Source: an uncultured Bacilli bacterium
Lineage (GTDB): Bacteria > Bacillota_I > Bacilli_A > RF39 > UBA660
Length of the DNA stretch: 64,000 bases
NCBI GenBank assembly: GCA_934167665.1
Contig: CAKPLN010000005.1
Location: 38,676-102,675, forward strand
Reading direction: 5' to 3'
The first letter of the stretch is position 1; each line of letters starts with the position of its first letter. Below the pieces are notes generated by a model. That model did no database searches. It had not been told where the DNA came from and saw nothing but the letters and a program-made list of their open reading frames with translations. Of this stretch, positions 1-7,859 are shown piece after piece. The position numbers were made by a program, and so were the translations under genes.

Positions 1-214
1 AAAGTGTACCTAATTTATGAGTTGGTTTATGAATACCAGGCGTATCAACAAAAATAATTTGTGAGTCATCATCATTATAAATACCTTGAATAATATTTCT
101 AGTAGTACCACTAACATCAGAAGTAATAGCTAACTTCATTCCAAGCAAACTATTAAGTAAAGTACTCTTTCCTACGTTCGGTCTACCAACCAAACTAACA
201 AATCCACATCTCAT
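1..214 (-). CDS. era: GTPase Era, N-terminal part (cut by window start)
   Basis: Era is a GTPase that binds 16S rRNA and helps assemble the 30S subunit. The 71 visible codons read MRCGFVSLVG..., with a P-loop GRPNVGKST near residues 10-18 and the G3 motif DTPGIHKP near residues 56-63, the Era signature. The start ATG (214-212) shares one base with the cdd stop codon (TAATG), so the two genes are probably translationally coupled. The KH domain and the rest of the GTPase domain lie outside the window. The cdd-era order matches Bacillus. Confidence 0.95.
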   Translation of the reverse strand, partial: MRCGFVSLVGRPNVGKSTLLNSLLGMKLAITSDVSGTTRNIIQGIYNDDDSQIIFVDTPGIHKPTHKLGTL

Positions 215-600
215 TACTTTAAATCCTCACTGCCAAAAGGATAAGGACATAACTCTTCAACTGTATGTTCAACATAACGTCCGTCTGTAGCAAAACATCT
301 AATAATAGCCGTTTTATCAAAGAATTCAGTAATAACTTGTCTACAAATAAAACAAGGCATACCAATATCACCACTAGAAACCATAATGTTTAACTCTTTA
401 AACTGACCCTTTTTGTATCCAGCACTAACAGCACTAACTATAGCTGATCTTTCAGCACAAATTCCAGCTCCATAACTCGCATTCTCAACATTAACGCCAC
501 AAAATTCTCTACCATCATCCATTACCAAAACAGCTGAAACAGCATAATTAGAATATGGAGAATAACTATTTTTATGTAATTGTAATAATTTTTCTTTCAT
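214..600 (-). CDS. cdd: Cytidine deaminase
   Basis: Deaminates cytidine and deoxycytidine to uridine forms in pyrimidine salvage; cytosolic. The 128-residue length is that of the small homotetrameric enzyme. The zinc and catalytic motifs are both present: NASYGAGICAERSA (Cys ligand, catalytic Glu) and PCFICRQ (two Cys ligands). The start ATG at 600 has a strong site (AGGAGGG) just upstream. It lies between ybeY and era, the usual Bacillota order, and its stop overlaps the era start by one base. Confidence 0.96.
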   Translation of the reverse strand: MKEKLLQLHKNSYSPYSNYAVSAVLVMDDGREFCGVNVENASYGAGICAERSAIVSAVSAGYKKGQFKELNIMVSSGDIGMPCFICRQVITEFFDKTAIIRCFATDGRYVEHTVEELCPYPFGSEDLK

Positions 601-614
601 AAACCCTCCTACAT

Positions 615-1064
615 CTATCTAAAAATACCACAAGCATCCAAAACTTCATCCTGCTTTTTAAACATAACCTCTTCATCTTCCTTAGTCATATGATCATAAC
701 CCAAAAGATGATAAAAACCATGAACCGCTAAAAAAGACAATTCTCTAAGTAAACTATGTCCATACTCTAAAGCTTGACTTTTGGCCTTATCAATAGAAAT
801 ATAAATATCTCCAAGTATTCTTTCATCTCCGCCAACTATTAAAGTATCATCATCTTCCAAAGCAAATGTAATAACATCAGTTTCTCTATCAATATGTCTA
901 TAATTTTTATTAAGTTCGCGAATGTACTCATTATCAACAATAATCAAATTAAACGAAGTATTTTCAAGATTTTCCTTTTCCATTGCCTTATATAAAACTT
1001 TTTTTACCTCATCTAATTCCAAAATATCTTGATTAACTTGATTAAAAATTTCAACTTTATTCAT
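615..1064 (-). CDS. ybeY: Endoribonuclease YbeY (rRNA maturation)
   Basis: YbeY is a zinc-dependent RNase needed for 16S rRNA 3'-end maturation and ribosome quality control. The 149-residue protein carries the metal-binding motif HGFYHLLGYDH near residues 114-124 and the family segment RETDVITFALED upstream. AGGAGG lies five bases before the ATG. It is 14 bases upstream of cdd in a co-directional cluster. The phoH and dgkA genes that usually accompany ybeY are missing here. Confidence 0.96.
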   Translation of the reverse strand: MNKVEIFNQVNQDILELDEVKKVLYKAMEKENLENTSFNLIIVDNEYIRELNKNYRHIDRETDVITFALEDDDTLIVGGDERILGDIYISIDKAKSQALEYGHSLLRELSFLAVHGFYHLLGYDHMTKEDEEVMFKKQDEVLDACGIFR

Positions 1065-1073
1065 AAATACCTC

Positions 1074-1691
1074 CTACACCAATAATACAATAAGTAAAAT
1101 CAATATTAAAATAGAAATAACATTTAATACTACGTCCTTTCGTAATATTTCAGGTAATTTATACCATATTTTATCAGTTAAATAATAAAGGAAGAAACCA
1201 AGAGAGCCACCACAAACATTAAGTATTATATCATCAACATCAAAAACTCTACCTATCATCATTTGAACAACCTCAATTGAAATTGAGGCAATAAGCGTAA
1301 GCATAAGTGACACACTATATTTCTTATTATGCAACAAATAACTAGCAAAAAAACCATATGGTAAAAACATAATCATATTACCTAAAACATTCTTTAAGAA
1401 TAGACGACTACCGATATTATAACGCATAATCTCCCTAAAAGGAATAAAATTATTTGATGACCAACTAACATCATCTTGAAATGTAACAACTTGGAATAAA
1501 CACATTATATATATAACAAAACTAAGCATTAAAAATTCTTTATAAAAAACAACCTTTTTCTCTCCACGATACTTAATCAAATAGCTAACTCTTAAAGAAA
1601 CCAAAATTACAACTGAGATTAATATCATGGGCCAAGTAAAATTAAGAACTCCATAAATAGTTTTAGACAATGGCTCAAGCACATATATCAC
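1074..1691 (-). CDS. VanZ-like membrane protein
   Basis: A 205-residue integral membrane protein with about five hydrophobic segments. The conserved VanZ pattern is visible: a NFIPFREI-type segment, GNMIMFLPYGFFASYL, and SIEVVQMMIGRVFDVDDIILN. VanZ-family proteins lower susceptibility to some glycopeptides, but the biochemical role of chromosomal members is unclear. The upstream yqfD stop overlaps a GTG at 1691 (GTGA). A GTG at about 1682 has better spacing from GAGGAG, so the true start may be three codons later. It occupies the place where dgkA, another small membrane protein, usually lies between yqfD/phoH and ybeY/cdd. Confidence 0.85.
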   Translation of the reverse strand: MIYVLEPLSKTIYGVLNFTWPMILISVVILVSLRVSYLIKYRGEKKVVFYKEFLMLSFVIYIMCLFQVVTFQDDVSWSSNNFIPFREIMRYNIGSRLFLKNVLGNMIMFLPYGFFASYLLHNKKYSVSLMLTLIASISIEVVQMMIGRVFDVDDIILNVCGGSLGFFLYYLTDKIWYKLPEILRKDVVLNVISILILILLIVLLV

Positions 1692-2830
1692 TCCTCACTA
1701 TCAACTATATCAGCAAAATCCGTAATATCTTCTTTTACCTTAATAAATACTTCCACTATTATTTTACTATCTTTCTCACTCTTTTTCAAAACTTTTTTAG
1801 ATAGTACAACAGTTTCTCCTCTTAGTTTATTTTTTAACTTCGATATAGCTAAATCTAACGCTATATTATCAATATTTGAAATATCATAAGAATAAACCTC
1901 TACATTAGTTTCTAAATATTTAGAAAAATTAATACTAATAGGTAAAATATTAGAACCAATTAATTGCCTACTACTCCTCTTATAAGTCTTAAAATTATTA
2001 AAAATACTAAATGTTTTCCCCAAAAGATTAATCTCTAGTTGCCTCTTTTCTCTTCCAGTAACTCTTTCCTCTCTATATTCTTTAGGTATTTCCAAATTAA
2101 CTTTATACCAAACTTCTCCAAATATTTTCCCAACAGCACATCTTTTAGATACAACTACCTCTTTATTATGAATAACACCACTAATAACAATATCACCTTT
2201 TTTTAAATAATCATTCTTCTTTCTTACAACTTCTCCAACATCTGCCTGTATTTCTAATAATCTAGCATCCTTTTTTGCTACTATATTTCTATTTTCACAC
2301 AAATCCTTAACATTATTCTTTTTTCTTTGCTCAACTTTAACAACATATTTAGTACCAACCTCTTCTATTTCTAACCATTCAATATCATTAGTTTCTTTTT
2401 TTAATATCCAATCTACTATTTTTTCTTTCTCCAAAAAACTAACCTTAAACCTATATTTATAAATACCTTTTTCCTTCAAATTATTATAAATAATCTCTCT
2501 AATATAAGCATTAGAATGAATAACTTCAACATCAAAAATAACATTACTAAGTAAAACAATAACACCAACTCCAAAACCAAGACAAACTAAAAAAAATAAA
2601 TATTTCTTCACAAAATATTTAAATTTTGCCACTCCATAACTATCTAATACATAATATTTATAACTAGTTTTAATTTTCTTTAATTTATCAAAATCTTCAG
2701 TTGAAATAATTATTTCTAATTTTTTATATTCTTTCTTTATTTCATAAATAAAAATATTATTTTTAATTAATTGTTTAATAAAATAATCAGGATTTCTACC
2801 TTCAACTACGACCTTATATTTACTCATCAT
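1688..2830 (-). CDS. yqfD: Sporulation protein YqfD
   Basis: YqfD is a membrane protein of the mother-cell (SigE) sporulation programme. The 380-residue protein has a cytosolic N-terminal part, one clear membrane segment near residues 77-99 (FFLVCLGFGVGVIVLLSNVIF) and a long extracellular region with the family pattern DVEVIHSNAYIREII...LKEKGIYKYRFK and GDIVISGVI. The start is one of two adjacent ATGs, seven or so bases after AGAGGTG. It overlaps the end of yqfC by about 11 bases, so the pair is coupled. The partner phoH gene that normally follows is absent. Confidence 0.93.
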   Translation of the reverse strand: MMSKYKVVVEGRNPDYFIKQLIKNNIFIYEIKKEYKKLEIIISTEDFDKLKKIKTSYKYYVLDSYGVAKFKYFVKKYLFFLVCLGFGVGVIVLLSNVIFDVEVIHSNAYIREIIYNNLKEKGIYKYRFKVSFLEKEKIVDWILKKETNDIEWLEIEEVGTKYVVKVEQRKKNNVKDLCENRNIVAKKDARLLEIQADVGEVVRKKNDYLKKGDIVISGVIHNKEVVVSKRCAVGKIFGEVWYKVNLEIPKEYREERVTGREKRQLEINLLGKTFSIFNNFKTYKRSSRQLIGSNILPISINFSKYLETNVEVYSYDISNIDNIALDLAISKLKNKLRGETVVLSKKVLKKSEKDSKIIVEVFIKVKEDITDFADIVDSEE

Positions 2831-3068
2831 AGAACACCTCTATAGATTTAATTCTCCCAGAAATTAACACCTCACGTTCTAAGAGTCTTCTTAAAGATAA
2901 ATTTTTACCATTTATACTAAAAATTTCATTATTACTCCTAATAGTAATATTAGAACCATTTAGTTCTAATATTTTATCAAAATTAACAATATAAACTTGG
3001 TCACTAAAAAAGATAAGTCTAAATTCTCCATCTACTATATACTTCTTTATCCTATCAAGTCCAATCAT
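2820..3068 (-). CDS. yqfC: Sporulation protein YqfC (YabP-like)
   Basis: A small protein of the YabP/YqfC family, expressed during sporulation in Bacillus. The product is 82 residues from ATG 3068, preceded by AGGTG at good spacing; a GTG three codons upstream lacks a usable site. The family pattern is visible: beta-rich, with SNITIRSNNEIFSINGKNLSL and LLEREVLISGRIKSIEV. It sits directly upstream of and overlaps yqfD, the standard pairing, which supports both calls. Confidence 0.88.
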   Translation of the reverse strand: MIGLDRIKKYIVDGEFRLIFFSDQVYIVNFDKILELNGSNITIRSNNEIFSINGKNLSLRRLLEREVLISGRIKSIEVFYDE

Positions 3069-3124
3069 TAATATCACCTATAAAAGTATATGTAAAATAA
3101 AAAAAGAAATGCTTTTAACATTTC

Positions 3125-3562
3125 TTAACTTAATTTATTTTTTATAATTTCAGAAACACTCTTCATATCAGTTTTACCCTTTAATTTACTAGTTGCTTCC
3201 TTCATAACTTTACCCATATCTTTTTGGCCTTGAGGTTTTACTTCTTCAAATATTTCCTCGATAATTTTTTTAACCTCGTCCTCTGATAATTGTTCAGGTA
3301 AATATTTTTCTAATATAGCTATTTCATTCTGTGTTTTTTCAATTAAATCATTTCTATTACCTTTTTCAAACTCAACAATAGAATCTTTTCTCATCTTAAT
3401 TTGTTTATTAACAACATCAATTAATAAATCATCATTTATTTCTCTTTTATGGTCAATATGTTCCTGATCCATTGCTGCTTTAACCATTCTAATAACAGTT
3501 AATCTTTCCTTTTCTTTATTCTTCATCGCTTCAATCATATCATTCTTTAATTTTTCTACCAT
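3125..3562 (-). CDS. yqeY: GatB/YqeY domain protein
   Basis: A 145-residue helical protein resembling the C-terminal tRNA-binding tail of the GatB amidotransferase subunit. Stand-alone YqeY proteins follow rpsU in many Bacillota; their function is not firmly known. Recognisable features are LKNDMIEAMKNKEKERL, TVIRMVKAA, AILEKYLPEQLSEDE and the C-terminal GQKDMGKVMKEA...GKTDMKSVSEIIKNKL. The ATG at 3562 has GGAG eight bases upstream. The neighbours (rpsU, yqfC, yqfD) match the Bacillus order except for one inserted gene. Confidence 0.93.
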   Translation of the reverse strand: MVEKLKNDMIEAMKNKEKERLTVIRMVKAAMDQEHIDHKREINDDLLIDVVNKQIKMRKDSIVEFEKGNRNDLIEKTQNEIAILEKYLPEQLSEDEVKKIIEEIFEEVKPQGQKDMGKVMKEATSKLKGKTDMKSVSEIIKNKLS

Positions 3563-3611
3563 AGTCTCATCTCCATACTAGTATTATAAAATATTAAAAA
3601 GAATTATTCAA

Positions 3612-4523
3612 TTATTTATTAACAGAATCAACGTATGTCTTAACCAATGTCTTAGCTTCTTCTTTTGAATAATCTGCATTATTATTAGCAGCCTTCTCAA
3701 TATTATTACATTCTTGTAAAAATCTATTATAACTATCAGAACTATCAAGCGTACTAGTAAATGCTAAACTAATATCTTTTAAATTACCATTTAATCTACT
3801 ATTTACTAAAACCCCTCTAAAAGTATCATCTTTATATAATGGTTCAACTATATCAGTAATTATATTATTAGTTGCTAAAGATAATGTATAGGATGGATCT
3901 AATTCTCTACAAATAGAAGCTATTACATCATCATGAGGTAAATCATCAGCAAATTTCTCTGTAGAACGAACCATATCAACAACCTGTAATCCATTAATAG
4001 CTTCTTCCAAACCTAAAACTTCAGTTTTTCTAGAATCAAAATACTCAACACATAACCCCATTCTCGCAACATAACTACCTTTCTTCTTTAGTACCGATTG
4101 ATGTAAAGAACTAATAATATGATTCATCTGATGAATAACACTATTAACTAAAACAGGCATTGGAGTTGAAGTTGAAACATAAATATTTCTTGTAAATTTA
4201 AAATGTCCTTTTTTTAACCCATTAGTAGCATCAGAAGCATAAACTGTTCCTGGACAATGATTAACTAATTTTAAAACTACATCTTCTGGTAAACTATATT
4301 TTGTAGAAACATACCTAACAAGATCACGGCACTCAATAAAATTAGCTTTTAAGAAAGCCATATATACTTCATCAAAATGTTCACTTCCATAATAAGTTAC
4401 TAAAATAGCAAATACTAGTGTTTTAATATCCGTTAAGCTGTCATCCTCTTTTTTTACATGATTTAACTGTTCAACCATTGTTCTAGAAACTTTTAAAAGC
4501 TGACTAACATCATTAATTTGCAT
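3612..4523 (-). CDS. Unknown protein with zincin-like HQMNH motif
   Basis: A 303-residue soluble protein that I do not recognise. It has no signal peptide or membrane segment. Near residues 131-135 is VIHQMNHII, which has the spacing of an HExxH zinc-protease helix but with Gln in place of the catalytic Glu; about 30-40 residues later come EYFD and GLEEAINGL, where a third ligand could lie. It may be a degenerate or non-proteolytic zincin fold (inference). AGGAGGAG precedes the ATG at 4523. It is inserted between rpsU and yqeY, a junction usually without extra genes. Confidence 0.6.
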   Translation of the reverse strand: MQINDVSQLLKVSRTMVEQLNHVKKEDDSLTDIKTLVFAILVTYYGSEHFDEVYMAFLKANFIECRDLVRYVSTKYSLPEDVVLKLVNHCPGTVYASDATNGLKKGHFKFTRNIYVSTSTPMPVLVNSVIHQMNHIISSLHQSVLKKKGSYVARMGLCVEYFDSRKTEVLGLEEAINGLQVVDMVRSTEKFADDLPHDDVIASICRELDPSYTLSLATNNIITDIVEPLYKDDTFRGVLVNSRLNGNLKDISLAFTSTLDSSDSYNRFLQECNNIEKAANNNADYSKEEAKTLVKTYVDSVNK

Positions 4524-4601
4524 AAACTCTCCTCCTATAAACGCTTGAATATAATATCACACAAATAAAAAAAATAAAAGTACTTATAAAAAAAATAGAG
4601 A

Positions 4602-4802
4602 TTAATAATCTCTATTACTAGCACGATTTCTCTTTTGAGAATTCTTAATTCCTTCTTTTTTAGCAGCTCTTCTTCTAACCCCTGGTTTATCGTAAGCTTC
4701 TCTTTTTCTACATTCTGAAGGGACACCATCTCTTGCTACTTTCTGCTTAAATTTTCTTAGCGCCTGGTCAAGATTACCTCTAACAGTTACTTTAGTCGCC
4801 AT
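4602..4802 (-). CDS. rpsU: Ribosomal protein bS21
   Basis: Small-subunit protein S21, very basic, 66 residues from the second of two adjacent ATGs. The typical start TKVTVRGN and the middle LRKFKQKVARDGVPSECRKR are clear. AGGGAGG lies seven bases before ATG 4802 but only four before ATG 4805, so the former is chosen. A consensus promoter lies immediately upstream (4836-4864). It begins the cluster that runs toward era. Confidence 0.97.
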   Translation of the reverse strand: MATKVTVRGNLDQALRKFKQKVARDGVPSECRKREAYDKPGVRRRAAKKEGIKNSQKRNRASNRDY

Positions 4803-4835
4803 CATTATCCCTCCCTTCGTTTTTAACTACAATGA

Positions 4836-4864
4836 ATTATAACAAAAGTTTTATTAGTTTTCAA
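4836..4864 (-). promoter_or_regulatory. SigA-type promoter of rpsU
   Basis: On the minus strand, TTGAAA (4864-4859) and TATAAT (4841-4836) are separated by exactly 17 bases. This is the best promoter match seen in the window and reads into rpsU. It lies between the end of the bacteriocin operon (4886) and rpsU, so the two units are transcribed separately. Confidence 0.85.
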
Positions 4865-4885
4865 CAATTTTTTCCGTTTTTTTTC

Positions 4886-5047
4886 TTAAATTAAAGCATT
4901 TTCATACAAAATTCGCAAATTTTCACCAATTTCAATACCAAAAGAATATAAATATTTAAATATTAAAGCTAATATAGGAATCATTAAAAGACCACATATA
5001 ATTAAAATTGGCTTTTTATACTTTATAAAAACTATTTTAAAGGACAT
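4886..5047 (-). CDS. Small membrane protein, possible bacteriocin immunity
   Basis: A 53-residue ORF too short for routine calling. It starts MSFKIVFIKYKKP and has one strong hydrophobic segment, ILIICGLLMIPILALIFKYL, followed by a short polar tail ending YENALI. The basic N-terminus suggests it is a membrane protein with the N-terminus inside. It overlaps the 3' end of the second bacteriocin peptide by 16 bases and closes the operon, the usual place for an immunity gene. Immunity is inferred from position, size and topology only. The upstream ribosome site is weak, so coupling to the previous gene is likely. Confidence 0.55.
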   Translation of the reverse strand: MSFKIVFIKYKKPILIICGLLMIPILALIFKYLYSFGIEIGENLRILYENALI

Positions 5048-5202
5048 AAACTATCATCTACAATTCTTCTTATAGCTGAGCCAGTACTTTTACCAGCGTC
5101 ATATAAAATTTTAATCAAATTAACCATACTTGATAATATAGTTCCTGTTATAGTAGTACCACCATACACATTTTTTAAATCATCATCTTCTATATTTCTC
5201 AA
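5032..5202 (-). CDS. Double-glycine bacteriocin peptide (second of pair)
   Basis: A 56-residue precursor. The leader MRNIEDDDLKNVYGG ends in the Gly-Gly cut by C39 peptidases; the mature part begins TTITGTILSS and ends ...SLCPLK. The segment LYDAGKSTGSAIRRIV has a GxxxG helix-contact motif and the AIRRI pattern seen in class IIb two-peptide bacteriocins. The start is TTG at 5202: it overlaps the stop of the previous peptide as TTGA and has GGGAGG eight bases upstream (5216-5211). An ATG at 5206 in another frame stops after seven codons. The single Cys near the C-terminus resembles its partner. Confidence 0.8.
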   Translation of the reverse strand: MRNIEDDDLKNVYGGTTITGTILSSMVNLIKILYDAGKSTGSAIRRIVDDSLCPLK

Positions 5203-5336
5203 CCATTACACCTCCCTGGATTAGTAAAACCTTCTAATACTCCGGATAAAAAAACAACTATCGCTGAAACCGCAATACCAGTCCATACTGATCCACCAGT
5301 AATTACCTTCAATTCACTATTATCTAAACTTCTCAC
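5199..5336 (-). CDS. Double-glycine bacteriocin peptide (first of pair)
   Basis: A 45-residue precursor with leader MRSLDNSELKVITGG (15 residues, Gly-Gly end, LxxxEL pattern). The mature part SVWTGIAVSAIVVFLSG-VLEGFTNPGRCNG is a hydrophobic helix ending in a Cys-containing tail. The start is GTG 5336: AAGGAG lies five bases upstream and the codon overlaps the stop of the preceding gene as GTGA. An in-frame ATG at 5351 is possible but would place the ribosome site inside the gene. Together with the next ORF it forms a pair of the class IIb type. Export is presumably through the adjacent C39 transporter. Confidence 0.82.
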   Translation of the reverse strand: MRSLDNSELKVITGGSVWTGIAVSAIVVFLSGVLEGFTNPGRCNG

Positions 5337-5755
5337 AAAATCTCCTTCCATACTAATTTAAAAATTTCAATAAAACCAATCTTTCTATCTAAAAAAACTA
5401 AATCAACAACATCATTTTCCTTCATCTTCTTCGTAGGAAAACTAATATAAACCAAATTATAAACCGTATTATTCCTCTTTATAGCACCCAACATTACCTC
5501 ATTTATAGAATACTCATATCTAACATCATCAACATAAAGTATAGAATTTTTATATAAAATTTGAAGTTCACTATCAGAAACAACTGCCTCTACTAAAGAG
5601 TCCTTAGCTACAACTCCAGTAATTAAAAAATAACTATTAATCTTATAAAGAAAAGCCATAATAACACTAAAAAGTACCAATATTAAAAATAGTCCAACAA
5701 CTATAAAAAGTCCTAACTTCTTTTCATAATTTCTTAATCTCACTAATTTTACCAT
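5333..5755 (-). CDS. Short membrane-anchored bacteriocin export accessory protein
   Basis: A 140-residue protein with a basic N-terminus, one membrane segment (about residues 16-39, LFIVVGLFLILVLFSVIMAF) and an extracytoplasmic beta-rich remainder. This resembles a much shortened HlyD/LcnD-type accessory protein, but the coiled coil and lipoyl halves of that family are not visible, so the family is uncertain. It overlaps the exporter gene by 32 bases and the first bacteriocin peptide by four (GTGA), so it is part of the export operon. Its role as a periplasmic-side adaptor is inferred from position. Confidence 0.6.
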   Translation of the reverse strand: MVKLVRLRNYEKKLGLFIVVGLFLILVLFSVIMAFLYKINSYFLITGVVAKDSLVEAVVSDSELQILYKNSILYVDDVRYEYSINEVMLGAIKRNNTVYNLVYISFPTKKMKENDVVDLVFLDRKIGFIEIFKLVWKEIL

Positions 5756-7802
5756 CCTTCAACTTTAATATTCGGTTAAATAACTTATTTTCACTAAACC
5801 TATGACTAATAACTATAACCGTTTTTCCACTAAGATAAGTAAACATTTTCCTCATAATAAGCTTTGTCTTTTCAGAATCTATTTGACTAAAAACCTCATC
5901 AAAAATATAAATATCTCCATCATTAACTAAAGATCTTGCCAAAATTATTCTTTGTCTTTCCCCATTACTAAGATTACTACCATTTTCTTCTAATAATTGT
6001 TGATAACCTAAATCCTTAGAAATAATATCATCAACTCCAGTAATCTCTGCAATCTCTAAAAATTTATCTTTTGCTATATCTCTTCCTAAAACAATATTAT
6101 TATAGATTGTATCAGTAAATAATGTTTCTAAACTGCTTACATAAACAATATTTCTTCTTATTACATCCAAATGATAATGATTAATATCAATATTATTAAT
6201 TGATACATAACCAAAAGGTACCTCAATATATTTCATCAAAATCTTCATGAGTGTACTTTTCCCACTACCACTACTGCCAGTCAATAAAATCCTCTCACCA
6301 CAAGAAATCTCAAATGACAGATTAGTAAATAAAACTTTACTATATGCAGTATAACTCAAATTATTAAACCTAATTTCACCAACTAATTTACAAAAAGAGT
6401 AATAATAATTTCCATTAAACTTCTCACAATCAATTGTAAATAACTCTTCAATCCTCTCATATGCTAATTTAAAATCTGTAAAACTGCCAATAAAAGTAAG
6501 AAGCCCATTAAAACTAAGCAAAAAATAATTAAAAACACTTTGATAAACAAGTAAATTTCCCAGACTAATTTTTGATATAACTACCAAATAACTTCCATAG
6601 CCTAAAATAATAGTAACTAATAAATCATCTATAATATGCTTATAATTAGAAAAACAATTAGAAAAAAATACCAAAGAATAATTTCTTTCCAACAATTTTT
6701 TATACTTGAGTGCAAAAACATCAAATAACCTTTTTTCTAAATGTCTATTTTTTAAAGTTTCAGCACTAGATAATGCTTGTACTAAATCCGAATTAACTAA
6801 ATCACTACTAAATTTTACTCTGGAAATATACTTTTTATTAATCCTATCAAACACAATCTGACACATTAACATAACTATAGAAAACAAAAATATTAAAAGA
6901 AAAAGTCTCTTATTTAGTCTAAATAGTACAAAAGAAAAAACAATTAAACTTATAAAATCAGTGACAAAGAAACAACAAGCTTCAATAAGAAAAGACTTAA
7001 CAGTATTTAAATCCTTAAATCGTGAAATTACTTCACCAGTTGTTCTATTTTTATAATATAAATATGGAAGTAGAAGAATATGATTATAAGTCTTAAAAGT
7101 AATTAAACTATCCATTAAATTACTACATTTTATTATTAAAATACCCCTTAACAAACTAGCCAATTCTCTAAAAATATATATTAGAAGAAGAACTGTACTA
7201 ATCAAAATAATTGGTTTAGTTAAATGGTATTTTAAAGAAAATTCCAAAAGATATTTAAAATGGAAAGACGTAATTATTTGAAATGAAAATAAAATCATTG
7301 ATAAAAGTAAAATCATTAATATCATTGCCTTGTATTTAAAAATAAATTCCCTCATAACTTTAACAATAATCTTTTTTTGTGACATAACAGGCAACTGTTT
7401 ATATGGTTTAAGTAATATATACTTAGAACTAGACATTAATTTAAACTCAGCTATAGATAAACTCCTCTTCCCCTTAGCTGGATCCATAACTAAAACTCTT
7501 TTCTTATCAATATCTATATCATATATTACAACAAAATGTTTATAGCTATTATTTATTACTACATGAGCAAGACAAGGTAAGTTATTCTTTTCTATTTTTA
7601 GCAAGTCTCCCTCAACACCAACTGCAGTAAAGCCAATTTTTTTAGCCGCTTCAATCAAATTATACGCCGAAACCCCAATCTTACTAGTATTTGTTATCTC
7701 TCTCAATAATTCTTTTGATATCTCTCCCCCATAATATCTAGTTACTGATAACAAACAACAAACACCACAATCTTTGGTACCATCTTGTAAAACTATCTTC
7801 AT
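5724..7802 (-). CDS. Bacteriocin ABC exporter with C39 leader peptidase
   Basis: A 692-residue peptidase-containing ABC transporter. It removes double-glycine leaders and exports the mature peptide. The N-terminal C39 domain has Q6, Cys12 (QDGTKDCGVCC), His89 (YKHFVV) and Asp107 (VMDP), the expected catalytic set. A six-helix membrane domain spans roughly residues 155-420, then a nucleotide-binding domain with Walker A GSSGSGKST near residue 510, signature LSNGERQR near 610, Walker B IYIFDEVF and the switch His in VIVISHR. All key residues are present, so it should be active. Its promoter must lie in the 58 bases before the IS end or inside the IS. Confidence 0.93.
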   Translation of the reverse strand: MKIVLQDGTKDCGVCCLLSVTRYYGGEISKELLREITNTSKIGVSAYNLIEAAKKIGFTAVGVEGDLLKIEKNNLPCLAHVVINNSYKHFVVIYDIDIDKKRVLVMDPAKGKRSLSIAEFKLMSSSKYILLKPYKQLPVMSQKKIIVKVMREFIFKYKAMILMILLLSMILFSFQIITSFHFKYLLEFSLKYHLTKPIILISTVLLLIYIFRELASLLRGILIIKCSNLMDSLITFKTYNHILLLPYLYYKNRTTGEVISRFKDLNTVKSFLIEACCFFVTDFISLIVFSFVLFRLNKRLFLLIFLFSIVMLMCQIVFDRINKKYISRVKFSSDLVNSDLVQALSSAETLKNRHLEKRLFDVFALKYKKLLERNYSLVFFSNCFSNYKHIIDDLLVTIILGYGSYLVVISKISLGNLLVYQSVFNYFLLSFNGLLTFIGSFTDFKLAYERIEELFTIDCEKFNGNYYYSFCKLVGEIRFNNLSYTAYSKVLFTNLSFEISCGERILLTGSSGSGKSTLMKILMKYIEVPFGYVSINNIDINHYHLDVIRRNIVYVSSLETLFTDTIYNNIVLGRDIAKDKFLEIAEITGVDDIISKDLGYQQLLEENGSNLSNGERQRIILARSLVNDGDIYIFDEVFSQIDSEKTKLIMRKMFTYLSGKTVIVISHRFSENKLFNRILKLKDGKISEIKKL

Positions 7803-7859
7803 AAGAGCCTTATTTCTTCCACCTCCTACTTTATTATTCTAAAAAACTGTTACTTTCCC

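Noticed and set aside
4535..4729. Minus-strand ORF of 64 codons over rpsU
   Set aside because: It is in another frame of rpsU and has no family resemblance; low-complexity Lys/Phe/Tyr translation.
5199..5351. ATG 5351 as start of the first bacteriocin peptide
   Set aside because: It would place AAGGAG inside the gene and has no upstream site; GTG 5336 fits spacing and GTGA overlap.
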